The notes under the pieces are model-generated. The model had not been told where the DNA came from, did no database searches, and saw only the letters and a program-made list of their open reading frames with translations. Source: Parolsenella sp958406235 (lineage in GTDB: Bacteria > Actinomycetota > Coriobacteriia > Coriobacteriales > Atopobiaceae). From it: a stretch of DNA of 64,000 nt. The stretch is taken from the NCBI RefSeq assembly GCF_039062465.1, contig NZ_JBCLNF010000001.1, forward strand, positions 62,001 through 126,000, given 5' to 3'. Below are positions 49,844 to 59,029 of this stretch, piece after piece (the stretch's first letter is position 1; every line of letters starts with the position of its first letter). A program made the position numbers and the translations under genes.

Positions 49844-51250
49844 ATGGAGCGCGAGAACGCCTGGAAGAAGTACACGGACGAGCAGCTTGAGCAGCTCGAG
49901 GCCCTGAGCTGCCGTTATCGCTCGTTCATCAGCGAGAACAAGACCGAGCGCGAGTGCGTCGCCACCGCTCAGGCCAAGGCCGAGGCCGCCGGATACGTGA
50001 GCCTCGATGACTTTGTCGCCAAGGGTCGTGCGCTCGAGGCCGGCGACAAGGTCTTCGTCAACACGCGCGGCAAGGCCCTCACCCTCTTCAACATCGGCAC
50101 CGTCCCGATGTCGAAGGGCCTCAACATTCTCGGTGCCCACGTTGACTCGCCGCGCCTTGATGTCAAGCAGAACCCCGCGTACGAGAAAGCCGACCTCGCC
50201 TTCCTCGACACGCACTACTACGGTGGCCTCAAGAGCTCGCTGTGGGTTGCGACACCCCTCGCCATCCACGGCGTCGTCGCCAAGAAGGACGGCACCGTCG
50301 TGCCCGTCGTCGTGGGCGAGGACCCGGCGGATCCGGTCTTCTGCATCTCCGATATCCTGATTCACCTCGCCGGCGAGCAGATGAAGAAGACGCACGCCGA
50401 GGCCGTCGACCCCGAGGCTCTCGACGTCATCGTCGGCGGCAAGCCCGTCCGTCTCGGCGATGCCAAGGAGGAGGGCGCCGACGAGCCCAAGGAGCCGGTG
50501 AAGCGCCTCCTGCTCGATCTTCTCGCCGAGCGCTATGACATCGAGGAGGAGGACCTCCTCTCCGCCGAGCTCGAGATTGTCCCCGCAGGCCCCGCCCGCG
50601 ACATGGGCCTCGACCGCTCGATGATCCTCGGCTATGGTCACGATGACCGCGTGTGCGCCTACACCTCGCTTGAGGCCATGCTCGACGTCGAGAGCGTCGA
50701 GCGCACGAGCGTGTGCCTGCTCGTCGACAAGGAGGAGATCGGCTCCGTCGGCGCCACGGGCATGCAGGCCCACTATTTCGAGAACGCCCTTGCCGAGGTA
50801 ATGAATCTCGCTGGTGAGACCGGTGACCTCGCGCTGCGTCGCGCGCTTGCCGCCTCCCGCATGCTCTCGAGTGACGTTTCCGCTGGCTTCGACCCGGCCT
50901 ACGCCGGCCAGTTCGAGGAGAAGAACAGCGCCTTCCTCGGTCGTGGCCTGTGCTTCAACAAGTACACGGGGTCTCGCGGCAAGAGCGGCTCGAATGACGC
51001 TGACGCCGAGTATGTGGCCCTCATCCGCGACATTATGGACGGCGAGGGCGTGAGCTTCCAGACCTGTGAGCTCGGTCGCGTCAACGCCGGTGGCGGCGGC
51101 ACCATCGCCTACATCATGGCTCGCTACGGTATGGACGTCATCGACTCCGGCGTCGCCGTGCTCTCGATGCACTCGCTGTGGGAGGTCGTCAGCAAGGCTG
51201 ACGTCTTCGAGGCCTACCGCGGCTACAAGGCGTTCCTTCACCGCGCCTAG
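49844..51250 (+). CDS. M18-family aminopeptidase
   Basis: Dinuclear zinc aminopeptidase (aspartyl aminopeptidase/aminopeptidase I family) that trims peptides with acidic or neutral N-termini. The 468-residue protein has ILGAHVDSPRLD (zinc His and bridging Asp region), HYYGGLKSSLW, VDKEEIGSVGATG (catalytic and metal glutamates), YTGSRGKSGSNDADAEYV and VLSMHSLWEV (C-terminal zinc histidine). ATG at 49844 with GAGGAGGAAGT. Monocistronic and convergent with the HAD phosphatase gene. Confidence 0.94.
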   Translation: MERENAWKKYTDEQLEQLEALSCRYRSFISENKTERECVATAQAKAEAAGYVSLDDFVAKGRALEAGDKVFVNTRGKALTLFNIGTVPMSKGLNILGAHVDSPRLDVKQNPAYEKADLAFLDTHYYGGLKSSLWVATPLAIHGVVAKKDGTVVPVVVGEDPADPVFCISDILIHLAGEQMKKTHAEAVDPEALDVIVGGKPVRLGDAKEEGADEPKEPVKRLLLDLLAERYDIEEEDLLSAELEIVPAGPARDMGLDRSMILGYGHDDRVCAYTSLEAMLDVESVERTSVCLLVDKEEIGSVGATGMQAHYFENALAEVMNLAGETGDLALRRALAASRMLSSDVSAGFDPAYAGQFEEKNSAFLGRGLCFNKYTGSRGKSGSNDADAEYVALIRDIMDGEGVSFQTCELGRVNAGGGGTIAYIMARYGMDVIDSGVAVLSMHSLWEVVSKADVFEAYRGYKAFLHRA

Positions 51251-51317
51251 GGCCACGCGGCCCTAGTGCCGGTATAGCCCCGGGACGAGCTAACTCTTTG
51301 GATAGCGGCTTCTGGGT

Positions 51318-51419
51318 AGGCCTGCTTTCGGGTGGGCCAACCGCCAGGGGCGAGTAGCAGCTCCCGGGAGGCCTGCTTTCGGGTGGACCTACTGCCAGGG
51401 GTGACTACTGCTCCCCAGA
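51318..51419. repeat. 51 bp imperfect tandem duplication covering the HAD gene stop
   Basis: AGGCCTGCTTTCGGGTGG starts at 51318 and again at 51369. The second copy includes the stop codon (51405-51407) and last codons of the minus-strand phosphatase; the first is a diverged copy placed beyond it. Confidence 0.88.
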
Positions 51420-52082
51420 GATCAGGGACATGAGCTCGCAGGCGTCGCGCGCGATTATGGTCGCGCCGGCGTCTGCGAGCTGCTTTATGCTGCGGAAGCC
51501 CCAACAGACGGCGAGGCAGGGGAGACCCGCGTTGGCGCTCGTGGCGACGTCCACCTCGGAGTCGCCCACGTAGGCAGCGCGACCTTCGGTGGCGTCGCGC
51601 GCGGCCTCCTCGCCCATCAGGGAGAGCGCGAGGTCGACCATGTCGCGCGCGGGCTTCTTGGCAACGCCCTCACGCACGCCCACGGCGACGTCGAAGGCGT
51701 CCGGGAAGTGCTTGGCCACGAGGCTCGCCACTGCGTAGTCCGTCTTGTTGGAGACCACGGAGATGCGCCTGCCCTCCGCGCGAAGGCGCCCGAGGAGCTC
51801 GGGAATGCCGGGGTAGGGGTGCGTGTGGTCGTCGCAGTGGACGGCGTAGAACGAGTCGAACTCCGCCTGCATCGTGTCGATCATGTCCGCAGACGTGCCT
51901 CCGGGCACCGAGTTCTCGATGAGGCGGCGGATACCGTTGCCAACATATGCGCGCGTCTCAGCGAGGGTCTGCTCGGGCAGGCCTGCCCAAGTGAGCGTGT
52001 GGTTGATGGCGAGGTGAAGGTCCTCGAGCGTGTCGAGGAGTGTGCCGTCGAGGTCGAAGACGACAGTGCTGTAACCGGTCAT
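51405..52082 (-). CDS. HAD-family hydrolase, phosphoglycolate phosphatase-like
   Basis: A 225-residue haloacid dehalogenase-type phosphatase. Motif I is VVFDLDGTLLDT, motif II ISVVSNKT, the lysine is in VAKKPARD and motif IV is AAYVGDSEVD. A helical cap follows motif I, as in Gph/PhnX-type enzymes. The ATG at 52082 has AAAGGCAGCAC upstream. The substrate could be 2-phosphoglycolate or another small phosphate ester; sequence alone does not settle it. Confidence 0.88.
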   Translation of the reverse strand: MTGYSTVVFDLDGTLLDTLEDLHLAINHTLTWAGLPEQTLAETRAYVGNGIRRLIENSVPGGTSADMIDTMQAEFDSFYAVHCDDHTHPYPGIPELLGRLRAEGRRISVVSNKTDYAVASLVAKHFPDAFDVAVGVREGVAKKPARDMVDLALSLMGEEAARDATEGRAAYVGDSEVDVATSANAGLPCLAVCWGFRSIKQLADAGATIIARDACELMSLISGEQ

Positions 52083-52173
52083 GTGCTGCCTTTCGTCGTG
52101 TCTCGCCCTATCGTAGCGCGCTACTCTCCTCGAGTTTCCGGAACGTAACAAGTACGAAGTGTTCATGCGGCGC

Positions 52174-52182
52174 TGTTATTAT
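52174..52182 (+). promoter_or_regulatory. Extended -10 promoter of ppc
   Basis: TGTTATTAT: TGN plus TATTAT. Transcription would start near 52189, which argues for the downstream TTG start of ppc. Confidence 0.5.
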
Positions 52183-52266
52183 TAACCAATGGCCATACGC
52201 GCATGTTGCCGGTTGCGGCGCATGCGTGAGACCGCATCCTGCATGGCGAGAGCCGAGGAGGCAACC

Positions 52267-55011
52267 TTGACGGAGAGAGACATCACAAACAGGCGAGACG
52301 CTCTACGCGCGGCGGAGGAGGAGGCGGCGAAGACATTCGCCGGCATCGACCTGCCGGAGAGCCTTCGCGTCAACCTCGAGCTGTTTCTGCGCCTTCTGCG
52401 CGAGGTCCTGAGCGAGTACTCGCCCGAGCTGCGTTCCACGTTCGATGAGGTCCTCGCCGACCTCATCGCCGCAGACGAGGTTGGCGTGGTCAGCGCCACC
52501 GGCGCGTCCACCGAGGACGAGAATTTCCAGGCCGCCTACGAGCTCATGCGCGGCCTCACCGTCGAGCAGCAGACCATGCTCACGCGCGCCCTCACCGCCT
52601 ACTTCCATCTCGCGAACCTATCCGAGGAGAACTTCCGCGTCCAGACGCTGCACGAGCGCGAGCGCGAGGTCTCCCTCGACTCCGAGACCGACGAGTCCAA
52701 CGCGCTCGCCATGGCCTACCACCAGCTTGTGGAGGAGGCCGGCGAGCAGCATGCCAACGAGCTTCTCGCGCGCCTCGAGTTCCACCCCGTGTTCACCGCT
52801 CACCCCACCGAGGCTCGCCGCAAGGCCGTCGAGGGCAAGATTCGTCGTCTTTCCCGCCTGCTCGAGCAGCACCCGCATCTGGGTGGCTCTGACCTTGCGG
52901 AGAACGAGCGCCACATGCTCCAGGAGATCGACGCGCTGCTGCGCACGAGCTCCATCGCGCTCAAGAAGCCCACGCCCGTCGAAGAGGCAGACACGATCAT
53001 CGACATCTTCGACAACACCCTGTTCGACATGGTGCCGCAGGTCTACCGCCGCTTCGACGACTGGGTGCTCGGCGACAACGCCGGCAAGGTCCAGCCCTTC
53101 TGCCCGGCATTCTTCCACCCCGGCTCCTGGATTGGTTCCGATCGCGACGGTAACCCCAACGTCACGGCCAAGGTGAGCCGCCAAGTCGCCGCGAAGTTCT
53201 TCACGCACATGGTGGCCACGCTCGAGGACAAGTGCCGCCGCGTGGGTCGCAACCTCACGCTCGACGTCGACCACACCAAGCCCTCCGCCGAGCTCGTGAA
53301 CCTGTGGAACCACCAGGTCGAGATGAGCGAGAAGCTCACCGCCCGTGCCGAGCTCATCAGCGAGTCCGAGCTGCACCGTGCCGTTATGCTTGTCATGGCG
53401 GATCGCCTGAAGGCCACGATCGTGCGTAACTCCGACACGATGTACCACTCCTGCGACGAGTTCCTCGAGGACCTGCGCATCGTCCAGCGCTCGCTCGTTG
53501 CCGGTGGCGCCACCCGTGCCGCCTACGGCCCGGTTCAGACGCTCATCTGGCAGACGGAGACGTTCGGCTTCCACATGGTGGAGATGGAGTTCCGTCAGCA
53601 CTCGCTCGTTCACAGCCGTGCGCTTGCGGATATCAAGAAGCATGGTCGCAATGGCGAGAATGGCCCGCTCGATCCCATGACGCGCGAGGTACTCGACACG
53701 TTCCGTGCGCTGGGTTCCATCCAGAAGCGCTACGGTGCCAAGATGGCCCGTCGCTACATCATCTCGTTCACGAAGAGTGCCCAGAACGTCGCCGACGTCT
53801 ACGAGCTCAACCGCATCGCCTTCGCGCATGCCGAGGACGTGCCCACCATCGACGTCATCCCGCTGTTCGAGCAGCTCGAGGACCTCGAGAACTGTGTGGA
53901 CGTGCTCGACGGCATGCTCAAGCTTCCGGATGTCCAGACGCGCCTCGCGGCAACGAACCGCCGCATGGAGGTCATGCTCGGCTACTCTGACTCCTCGAAG
54001 GACGCCGGCCCAACCACCGCCACGCTCGCGCTGCACTCTGCGCAGGAGCGCATCGCCCAGTGGGCTCGTCGCAACCACATCGATCTCGTGCTCATGCACG
54101 GCCGCGGTGGTGCCGTGGGTCGTGGAGGCGGCCCGGCCAACCGTGCCGTGCTCGCCCAGCCCGCGGGTTCGGTCAACTGCTTCTTCAAGCTCACGGAGCA
54201 GGGCGAGGTCATCTTTGCACGTTACGGCAACCCCGTGCTCGCCCAGCGCCACCTCGAGAGCGTTGCCGGCGCCACGCTCCTTCAGAGCGCCCCGTCCGTC
54301 GAGAAGACGAACACCGAGATGACCAAGAAGTACGCGGATATGGCAGCCGAGCTCTATGGCGCGAGCCATGACCACTTCGTCGAGCTGCTGAACACGCCGG
54401 ACTTCACGCCGTGGTTCTCCACCGTAACGCCGCTCGTCGAGATTGGCCTCCTGCCGATCGGCTCGCGTCCCGCCAAGCGTGGCCTAGGCGCCAAGTCGCT
54501 CGATGACCTTCGCACGATTCCCTGGGTCTTCAGCTGGAGCCAGGCGCGCATCAACCTTGCCGCCTGGTACGGTTTGGGCACGGCGTGCGAGAAGCTCGGA
54601 AACCTCGATCTTCTGCGCGCCGCCTACAAGGAGTGGCCGCTGTTCACGACGTTCATCGATAACATCGAGATGTCCATAGCCAAGACCGACGGACGCATCG
54701 CCCGCCACTACCTGGCTCTGGGCGACCGCGATGACCTCGCCGAGATGGTTATGGACGAGATGGCGCTCACGCGCAAGTGGACGCTTGCCATCGTGGGCGA
54801 CGAGTGGCCGCTGCAGCACCGCCGCGTGCTTGGCCAGGCCATCCGCGTGCGCAACCCCTACGTGGACGCCCTGTCCATCTCCCAGGTGCGTGCCCTCACG
54901 GCCCTGCGCGAGCACGAGGCAGAGCTCACTGCCAAGGAGCGCGACGCTTACATCAAGCTCATCCTCTCCGCAGTCGCCGGAGTCTCCGCCGGTCTGCAGA
55001 ACACCGGGTGA
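52267..55011 (+). CDS. ppc: Phosphoenolpyruvate carboxylase
   Basis: Carboxylates PEP to oxaloacetate, feeding the TCA intermediates and the aspartate family genes of this window. The 914-residue protein has VFTAHPTEARRK with the catalytic histidine (near 178), GSDRDGNPNVT, LGYSDSSKDAGP (near 571), LMHGRGGAVGRGGGP (near 608) and ends in QNTG, the conserved C-terminus. The start is assigned to TTG at 52267 because GAGGAGG lies 5 bp upstream and the promoter is just before 52189. The ATG at 52189 and the later in-frame ATGs lack a site. Confidence 0.95.
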   Translation: MTERDITNRRDALRAAEEEAAKTFAGIDLPESLRVNLELFLRLLREVLSEYSPELRSTFDEVLADLIAADEVGVVSATGASTEDENFQAAYELMRGLTVEQQTMLTRALTAYFHLANLSEENFRVQTLHEREREVSLDSETDESNALAMAYHQLVEEAGEQHANELLARLEFHPVFTAHPTEARRKAVEGKIRRLSRLLEQHPHLGGSDLAENERHMLQEIDALLRTSSIALKKPTPVEEADTIIDIFDNTLFDMVPQVYRRFDDWVLGDNAGKVQPFCPAFFHPGSWIGSDRDGNPNVTAKVSRQVAAKFFTHMVATLEDKCRRVGRNLTLDVDHTKPSAELVNLWNHQVEMSEKLTARAELISESELHRAVMLVMADRLKATIVRNSDTMYHSCDEFLEDLRIVQRSLVAGGATRAAYGPVQTLIWQTETFGFHMVEMEFRQHSLVHSRALADIKKHGRNGENGPLDPMTREVLDTFRALGSIQKRYGAKMARRYIISFTKSAQNVADVYELNRIAFAHAEDVPTIDVIPLFEQLEDLENCVDVLDGMLKLPDVQTRLAATNRRMEVMLGYSDSSKDAGPTTATLALHSAQERIAQWARRNHIDLVLMHGRGGAVGRGGGPANRAVLAQPAGSVNCFFKLTEQGEVIFARYGNPVLAQRHLESVAGATLLQSAPSVEKTNTEMTKKYADMAAELYGASHDHFVELLNTPDFTPWFSTVTPLVEIGLLPIGSRPAKRGLGAKSLDDLRTIPWVFSWSQARINLAAWYGLGTACEKLGNLDLLRAAYKEWPLFTTFIDNIEMSIAKTDGRIARHYLALGDRDDLAEMVMDEMALTRKWTLAIVGDEWPLQHRRVLGQAIRVRNPYVDALSISQVRALTALREHEAELTAKERDAYIKLILSAVAGVSAGLQNTG

Positions 55012-55041
55012 TGTTCAGGCTTTAGCCCTATTGCAACTATG

Positions 55042-55069
55042 CCCGCCGGTAGCACTCGCTGTCGGCGGG
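55042..55069 (+). terminator. Hairpin after ppc
   Basis: CCCGCCG...CGGCGGG stem around a 14-base loop, directly abutting the palindrome at 55070. It has no T-run of its own. Confidence 0.5.
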
Positions 55070-55094
55070 TGACAAAGGGACAGTCCCTTTGTCA
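55070..55094. repeat. REP-like perfect palindrome
   Basis: TGACAAAGGGAC, central A, GTCCCTTTGTCA: 12 bp perfect arms. Palindromes of the ACAAAGGGAC/GTCCCTTTGT kind recur across many bacterial genomes as REP-type elements linked to TnpA-REP (RAYT) transposases. Only one copy is in this window. Confidence 0.7.
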
Positions 55095-55101
55095 ACTTTT
55101 C

Positions 55102-55142
55102 AAGCCTACCTCGCGATTCTCGCGCGGGGCAGGCTTTTTTGT
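55102..55142 (+). terminator. Intrinsic terminator downstream of ppc
   Basis: AAGCCTACCTCGCG pairs with CGCGGGGCAGGCTT (mismatch tolerated), followed by TTTTT. Confidence 0.85.
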
Positions 55143-55309
55143 CGGCGAGTTTTCAATTTGGGCCATTTGTCCCAAACCGTGGCTCGCAAGGGGCCTTATG
55201 GGCATGTGATTGTGCCTTCCTGGGAATCAGAATCCTAGGTGAGAGGGATACGGGCGTTGTGTTCGTGGCATCGCTTTAATCTGTCAAACCTGTAGGCAGG
55301 GAGGCAAGT

Positions 55310-56587
55310 ATGGGGCTCGAGAGCGTCAACTACCAGTGTCCGGCGTGCGGGGGTCCGTTGCGCTATGACGGCGGCAAGGGCAAGCTCGTCTGTGACCATT
55401 GCGATTCCGAGTTTGAGGTTGCGCAGATCGAGGCCATGTTCGCCAACGCCGAGGCCAAGGCAGAGGAGCGGGCGGCGGGTGCTAGCGCTCAGACGCTTGA
55501 CGGCGGCTATGTCTGCGCGTCGTGTGGCGCCCAGCTCATGACTGACGGCACCGTTGCCGTCTCTCGTTGCCCCTACTGCGGCAACCAGACCATGCAGGCG
55601 GCCACCTTTACGGGTGACTTCAAGCCTGACCTCGTCATTCCCTTCAAGCTCGATCACAAGGCTGCCGTCGCCGCCCTTGACGAGCACTACAAGGGCAAGA
55701 TCCTCCTTCCGCGCGAGTTCAAGACGGGCAACCACATCGACGAGGTCCAGGGCGTCTACGTGCCCTTCTGGCTCTACGACTCCAACGCCAACGGCAGTGC
55801 CACGTTTGAGGCAACCAATACCCGCAGCTATATGCGCGGTGACGACGAGATTATCGAGACTGATCACTACACCTGCGAGCGCTCTGGCTCCATGGCCTTC
55901 ACGCTCATTCCCGTCGATGGTTCCACGCGTATGCCTGACGGCCACATGGATTCCATCGAGCCGTATGACTACCAGTCTCTGGTTACCTATTCTTCTGCCT
56001 ACCTTCCTGGCTTCCTGGCGAATCGCTGGGACGAGGACGTCGATGCGTGCCGCTGCCGCGCGGAGCATCGCGTCACCAAGAGCGTCGAGAACGCCCTTGG
56101 CGAGACCGTGACCGGTTATGCCACGGTCGACTGCACGTCTTCTAACGTCGACTGTGGCTGGCACGACGAGAGGTGCGCCCTGTTTCCGGTGTGGATGCTG
56201 AGCACGAGCTGGGAGGGGCAGAACTTCCTGTTTGCGATGAATGGTCAGACCGGGCGCCTCGTGGGCGATCTTCCCATCTCCAAGCCCAAGCTCATCGCCA
56301 TCTGCGCCGTTGTCTTCGCTGTGCTCTTCGGTGGGTTGTGGGTCGGCATGGACGGCGCCTCCGTCATGGAGTCCGATAACCCGCTTTGGGGCCTTGCGAT
56401 GATCGTCCTCATTCCCGTCATCATCACCGTCATCGTCGGTGCTGTCCTCGTGGGGCAGATGAAGAGCGCGATTGAGGCTGGTCAGGCGGATACCTACCTC
56501 GACCGGAGCACCTTCCAGCTTGCCTCCCAGAGCGATACCTACACGCACACCACGACGCAGGTCATCCACCACGAGAAGAAGAAGTAG
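55310..56587 (+). CDS. TFIIB-type zinc-ribbon membrane protein (YdjG-like)
   Basis: The 425-residue protein starts with two zinc ribbons (CPACGGPLRY...CDHC, residues 10-30; CASCGAQL...CPYCG, about 68-90). A soluble domain contains VIPFKLDHKAAVAAL and YVPFWLYDSNANGS, two C-terminal transmembrane helices follow (about 328-346 and 360-384), and the tail ends in HHEKKK. The pattern is that of B. subtilis YdjG, which forms a membrane complex with YdjH and the SPFH protein YdjI and recruits PspA under membrane stress. The next gene is the SPFH partner. No PspA or YdjH homologue is seen here. ATG with CAGGGAGGCAAGT. Function by analogy. Confidence 0.78.
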   Translation: MGLESVNYQCPACGGPLRYDGGKGKLVCDHCDSEFEVAQIEAMFANAEAKAEERAAGASAQTLDGGYVCASCGAQLMTDGTVAVSRCPYCGNQTMQAATFTGDFKPDLVIPFKLDHKAAVAALDEHYKGKILLPREFKTGNHIDEVQGVYVPFWLYDSNANGSATFEATNTRSYMRGDDEIIETDHYTCERSGSMAFTLIPVDGSTRMPDGHMDSIEPYDYQSLVTYSSAYLPGFLANRWDEDVDACRCRAEHRVTKSVENALGETVTGYATVDCTSSNVDCGWHDERCALFPVWMLSTSWEGQNFLFAMNGQTGRLVGDLPISKPKLIAICAVVFAVLFGGLWVGMDGASVMESDNPLWGLAMIVLIPVIITVIVGAVLVGQMKSAIEAGQADTYLDRSTFQLASQSDTYTHTTTQVIHHEKKK

Positions 56588-56702
56588 TAGCAGCGTCTTT
56601 GCGACGCGCATTCGATTGGCTCCAGCACGTACATAACGGCCGTGCCCCGCGGGGCGCGCCAACCGGCTCCACCACGTTCGCCACTTCGAGAAAGGAAACA
56701 CC

Positions 56703-57974
56703 ATGGGACTTCTTAAGGCTGGTATCGGTGCGGCATCTGGCGTTCTTGCCGACCAGTGGCGCGAGTACTTCTACTGTGAGGCCCTCGATGCTGACACGCT
56801 CGCCGCGAAGGGCCAGAAGCGCACGGGTAACCGCAGCAGTAACAAGCATGGCGAGGAGAACATCATCTCTGACGGCTCGATCGTCGCCGTGGCTGATGGC
56901 CAGTGCATGATCATCGTCGAGGACGGCGCCATCGTCGACGTCTGCTCCGAGCCGGGTAAGTTCGTCTATGACACTGGCACCGAGCCCTCCGTATTCACGG
57001 GTAATCTCGGCGAGAACATCAAGAGGAGCTTCCAGGAAGTCGGCAAGCGCTTCTCCTTCGGTGGTGACACTGGCAAGGACCAGCGCATCTACTACTTCAA
57101 CACCAAGGAGATCATCGGCAACAAGTACGGTACCGCGAGTCCCGTGCCGTTCCGCGTCGTTGACAACAAGATTGGTCTCGATGTCGATATCACGGTCCGC
57201 TGCAACGGCGAGTACTCCTACAAGATCGTCGACCCGCTGATGTTCTACAAGAACGTCTGTGGCAACGTTGACACCGTCTACACGCGTGACCTGATCGACT
57301 CACAGCTCAAGAGCGAGCTGCTGACCGCGCTCCAGCCCGCCTTCGCGCGTATCTCCGAGATGGGCATTCGCTACAGCGCGGTGCCGGCTCACACCAAGGA
57401 GCTCGCTGCCGCCCTCAACGAGGAACTCAGCTACGAGTGGCGCGATCGTCGCGGTATCGAGGTCGCCGCCTTTGGCGTCAACACGATCAGCGCCCCTGAG
57501 GACCAGGAGCAGATGATTCGTGACCTCCAGAGGGCTGCCGTTATGGCCAACCCGACGATGGCCGCCGCAAACATCGCGGCCGCCCAGAGCGACGCCATGC
57601 GCACCGCTGCGGCGAACCCCGCCGGTGCCGCCATGGGCTTCATGGGCATGGGTATGGCGGGCGGCATGGGTGGTATGAATGCCGCGCAGCTGTTTGCCCA
57701 GGGTCAGCAGCAGGCGGCCCAGATGCCGGCTCAGCAGGCCCCCGCTCAGGCAGCTCCCGGCATGGCGGGCGCGGCTGTCGCCGCCGGTGGTGCTCCTGCC
57801 GGTTCCTGGACCTGCTCGTGCGGTGCCGTCAACGCGGGTAACTTCTGTTCGACGTGCGGCTCTCCCAAGCCCGCCCCGGCTGCTCCCCAGGCTCCCGCCG
57901 AGTGGTACTGCCCGTCCTGCGGCACGAAGAACTCCGGCAACTTCTGCATGAGCTGCGGTACGCCGAAGCCGTAG
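56703..57974 (+). CDS. SPFH-domain protein with C-terminal double zinc ribbon (YdjI-like)
   Basis: The 423-residue protein has an SPFH/band-7-like domain (about 30-290; GSIVAVADGQCMIIVEDGAIV, RYSAVPAHTKELAAALNEEL), a Met/Gly/Ala/Gln-rich linker (about 300-360), and two CxxC ribbon pairs, CSCGAVNAGNFCSTCG and CPSCGTKNSGNFCMSCG. This is the YdjI or 'virion core protein-like' family, membrane-associated scaffolds. It lies 115 bp after the zinc-ribbon membrane protein on the same strand, with AGAAAGGAAACACC before the ATG. Both proteins carry zinc ribbons, consistent with a shared complex. Confidence 0.83.
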   Translation: MGLLKAGIGAASGVLADQWREYFYCEALDADTLAAKGQKRTGNRSSNKHGEENIISDGSIVAVADGQCMIIVEDGAIVDVCSEPGKFVYDTGTEPSVFTGNLGENIKRSFQEVGKRFSFGGDTGKDQRIYYFNTKEIIGNKYGTASPVPFRVVDNKIGLDVDITVRCNGEYSYKIVDPLMFYKNVCGNVDTVYTRDLIDSQLKSELLTALQPAFARISEMGIRYSAVPAHTKELAAALNEELSYEWRDRRGIEVAAFGVNTISAPEDQEQMIRDLQRAAVMANPTMAAANIAAAQSDAMRTAAANPAGAAMGFMGMGMAGGMGGMNAAQLFAQGQQQAAQMPAQQAPAQAAPGMAGAAVAAGGAPAGSWTCSCGAVNAGNFCSTCGSPKPAPAAPQAPAEWYCPSCGTKNSGNFCMSCGTPKP

Positions 57975-58084
57975 CGGCATAAGCGTCTGCTTTGGGCGCG
58001 GGGCGTTCGAGCCTCCCTTCCGCATCCGCGCCCGGGCAGGCGCCGAGAGACGACTAGCAAAGCAAGTGGGAGAAAGGACAAGAC

Positions 58085-58921
58085 ATGAAGAAGACGGCGA
58101 ACCTCTGGCGAAGGATGCTCGTTGGCATCGCGCTCATGCTCACCATGTGCCTCGCCCTTGTGGGCTGCGGCGGCGGTGGCGGCTCCGCTGAGTCCAAGCT
58201 CATCGGCTACTGGGAGCTTTCCGGCGGCACCCTCGAAGGCGAAGAGCTCGATGACGAGTTTATCCAGATGATGAAGGATTGGGATGCTCACATGATCATC
58301 CACTTCGCCGAGGACGGTAAGTGCGAGGTGGACATGTTCGGCGACGTCTACGACGCCACGTGGGATGCCAAGGCCAAGACCATGGAATGGGAGGGGGAGA
58401 CCGTCGAGTTCAAGCTTGACGGCGACACCCTGAGCATCGTTGACGGATCGGATCACATCGAGTTCAAGAAGGGCAACTCGACCGACCTTGCTTCCTTCAT
58501 CGAGACTGATCGCTCCACCATGACTCGCAGCGGCACCGATTCCACCACGGACTCTGACGTCGAGCCTGCCATGATCCCCCTCGATCCCGTCCAGACCATC
58601 GCTGATGACGAGTGGATCACCGCCACGGTCGACGCGAAGTACGCTGACGAGTACGGCTACGTTGGTCTTGTCATTTCCGTCAGGAACAACTCCAACGAGA
58701 ACGTCACGCTCTATTCGCCCACCGGCATGAACTACGTCGACAACGTCGAGCACGAGGCTTGGTTCAGCTGCAGCCTGACGCCCGGAGAGACCATGACCAC
58801 CGAGCTCTACTACGACGGCATCACCTCTGTGGATCAGCTCGTCAACATCACCCTCAACCTCGGCCTTTACTATACCGAGTCCTATGACGACATCTGCAGC
58901 TATAGCACCGTCGTTATGTAA
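58085..58921 (+). CDS. Predicted lipoprotein, unknown function
   Basis: The 278-residue product has a signal peptide with lipobox LVGC (Cys at about 28) followed by GGGGS. Next comes a lipocalin-like or DUF-type domain (IGYWELSGG...EFKKGN, about 38-145) of the sort seen in small secreted Coriobacteriia/Firmicutes lipoproteins. A linker leads to a C-terminal beta-rich domain with VGLVISVRNNSNENVTLYSP, like telokin-like/DUF4352 domains. ATG with AGAAAGGACAAGAC. Third in a same-strand run with the zinc-ribbon and SPFH genes; a functional link is inference. Confidence 0.75.
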   Translation: MKKTANLWRRMLVGIALMLTMCLALVGCGGGGGSAESKLIGYWELSGGTLEGEELDDEFIQMMKDWDAHMIIHFAEDGKCEVDMFGDVYDATWDAKAKTMEWEGETVEFKLDGDTLSIVDGSDHIEFKKGNSTDLASFIETDRSTMTRSGTDSTTDSDVEPAMIPLDPVQTIADDEWITATVDAKYADEYGYVGLVISVRNNSNENVTLYSPTGMNYVDNVEHEAWFSCSLTPGETMTTELYYDGITSVDQLVNITLNLGLYYTESYDDICSYSTVVM

Positions 58922-58966
58922 CTCTTCGTGCGATAGCCGTCCGTTCGTGAGCTAAGTCATGAACAA

Positions 58967-59002
58967 GGGGCCGGGACGCTTCGAGTGTCCCGGCCCCATT
59001 TC
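58967..59002. terminator. Terminator between the lipoprotein and response-regulator genes
   Basis: GGGGCCGGGACGC, loop TTCGA, GTGTCCCGGCCCC (13 bp), then ATTTCT on the plus strand. The convergent layout suggests it serves both genes. Confidence 0.85.
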
Positions 59003-59029
59003 TATGCACTGGTGACGCGGTGTCGGCTC

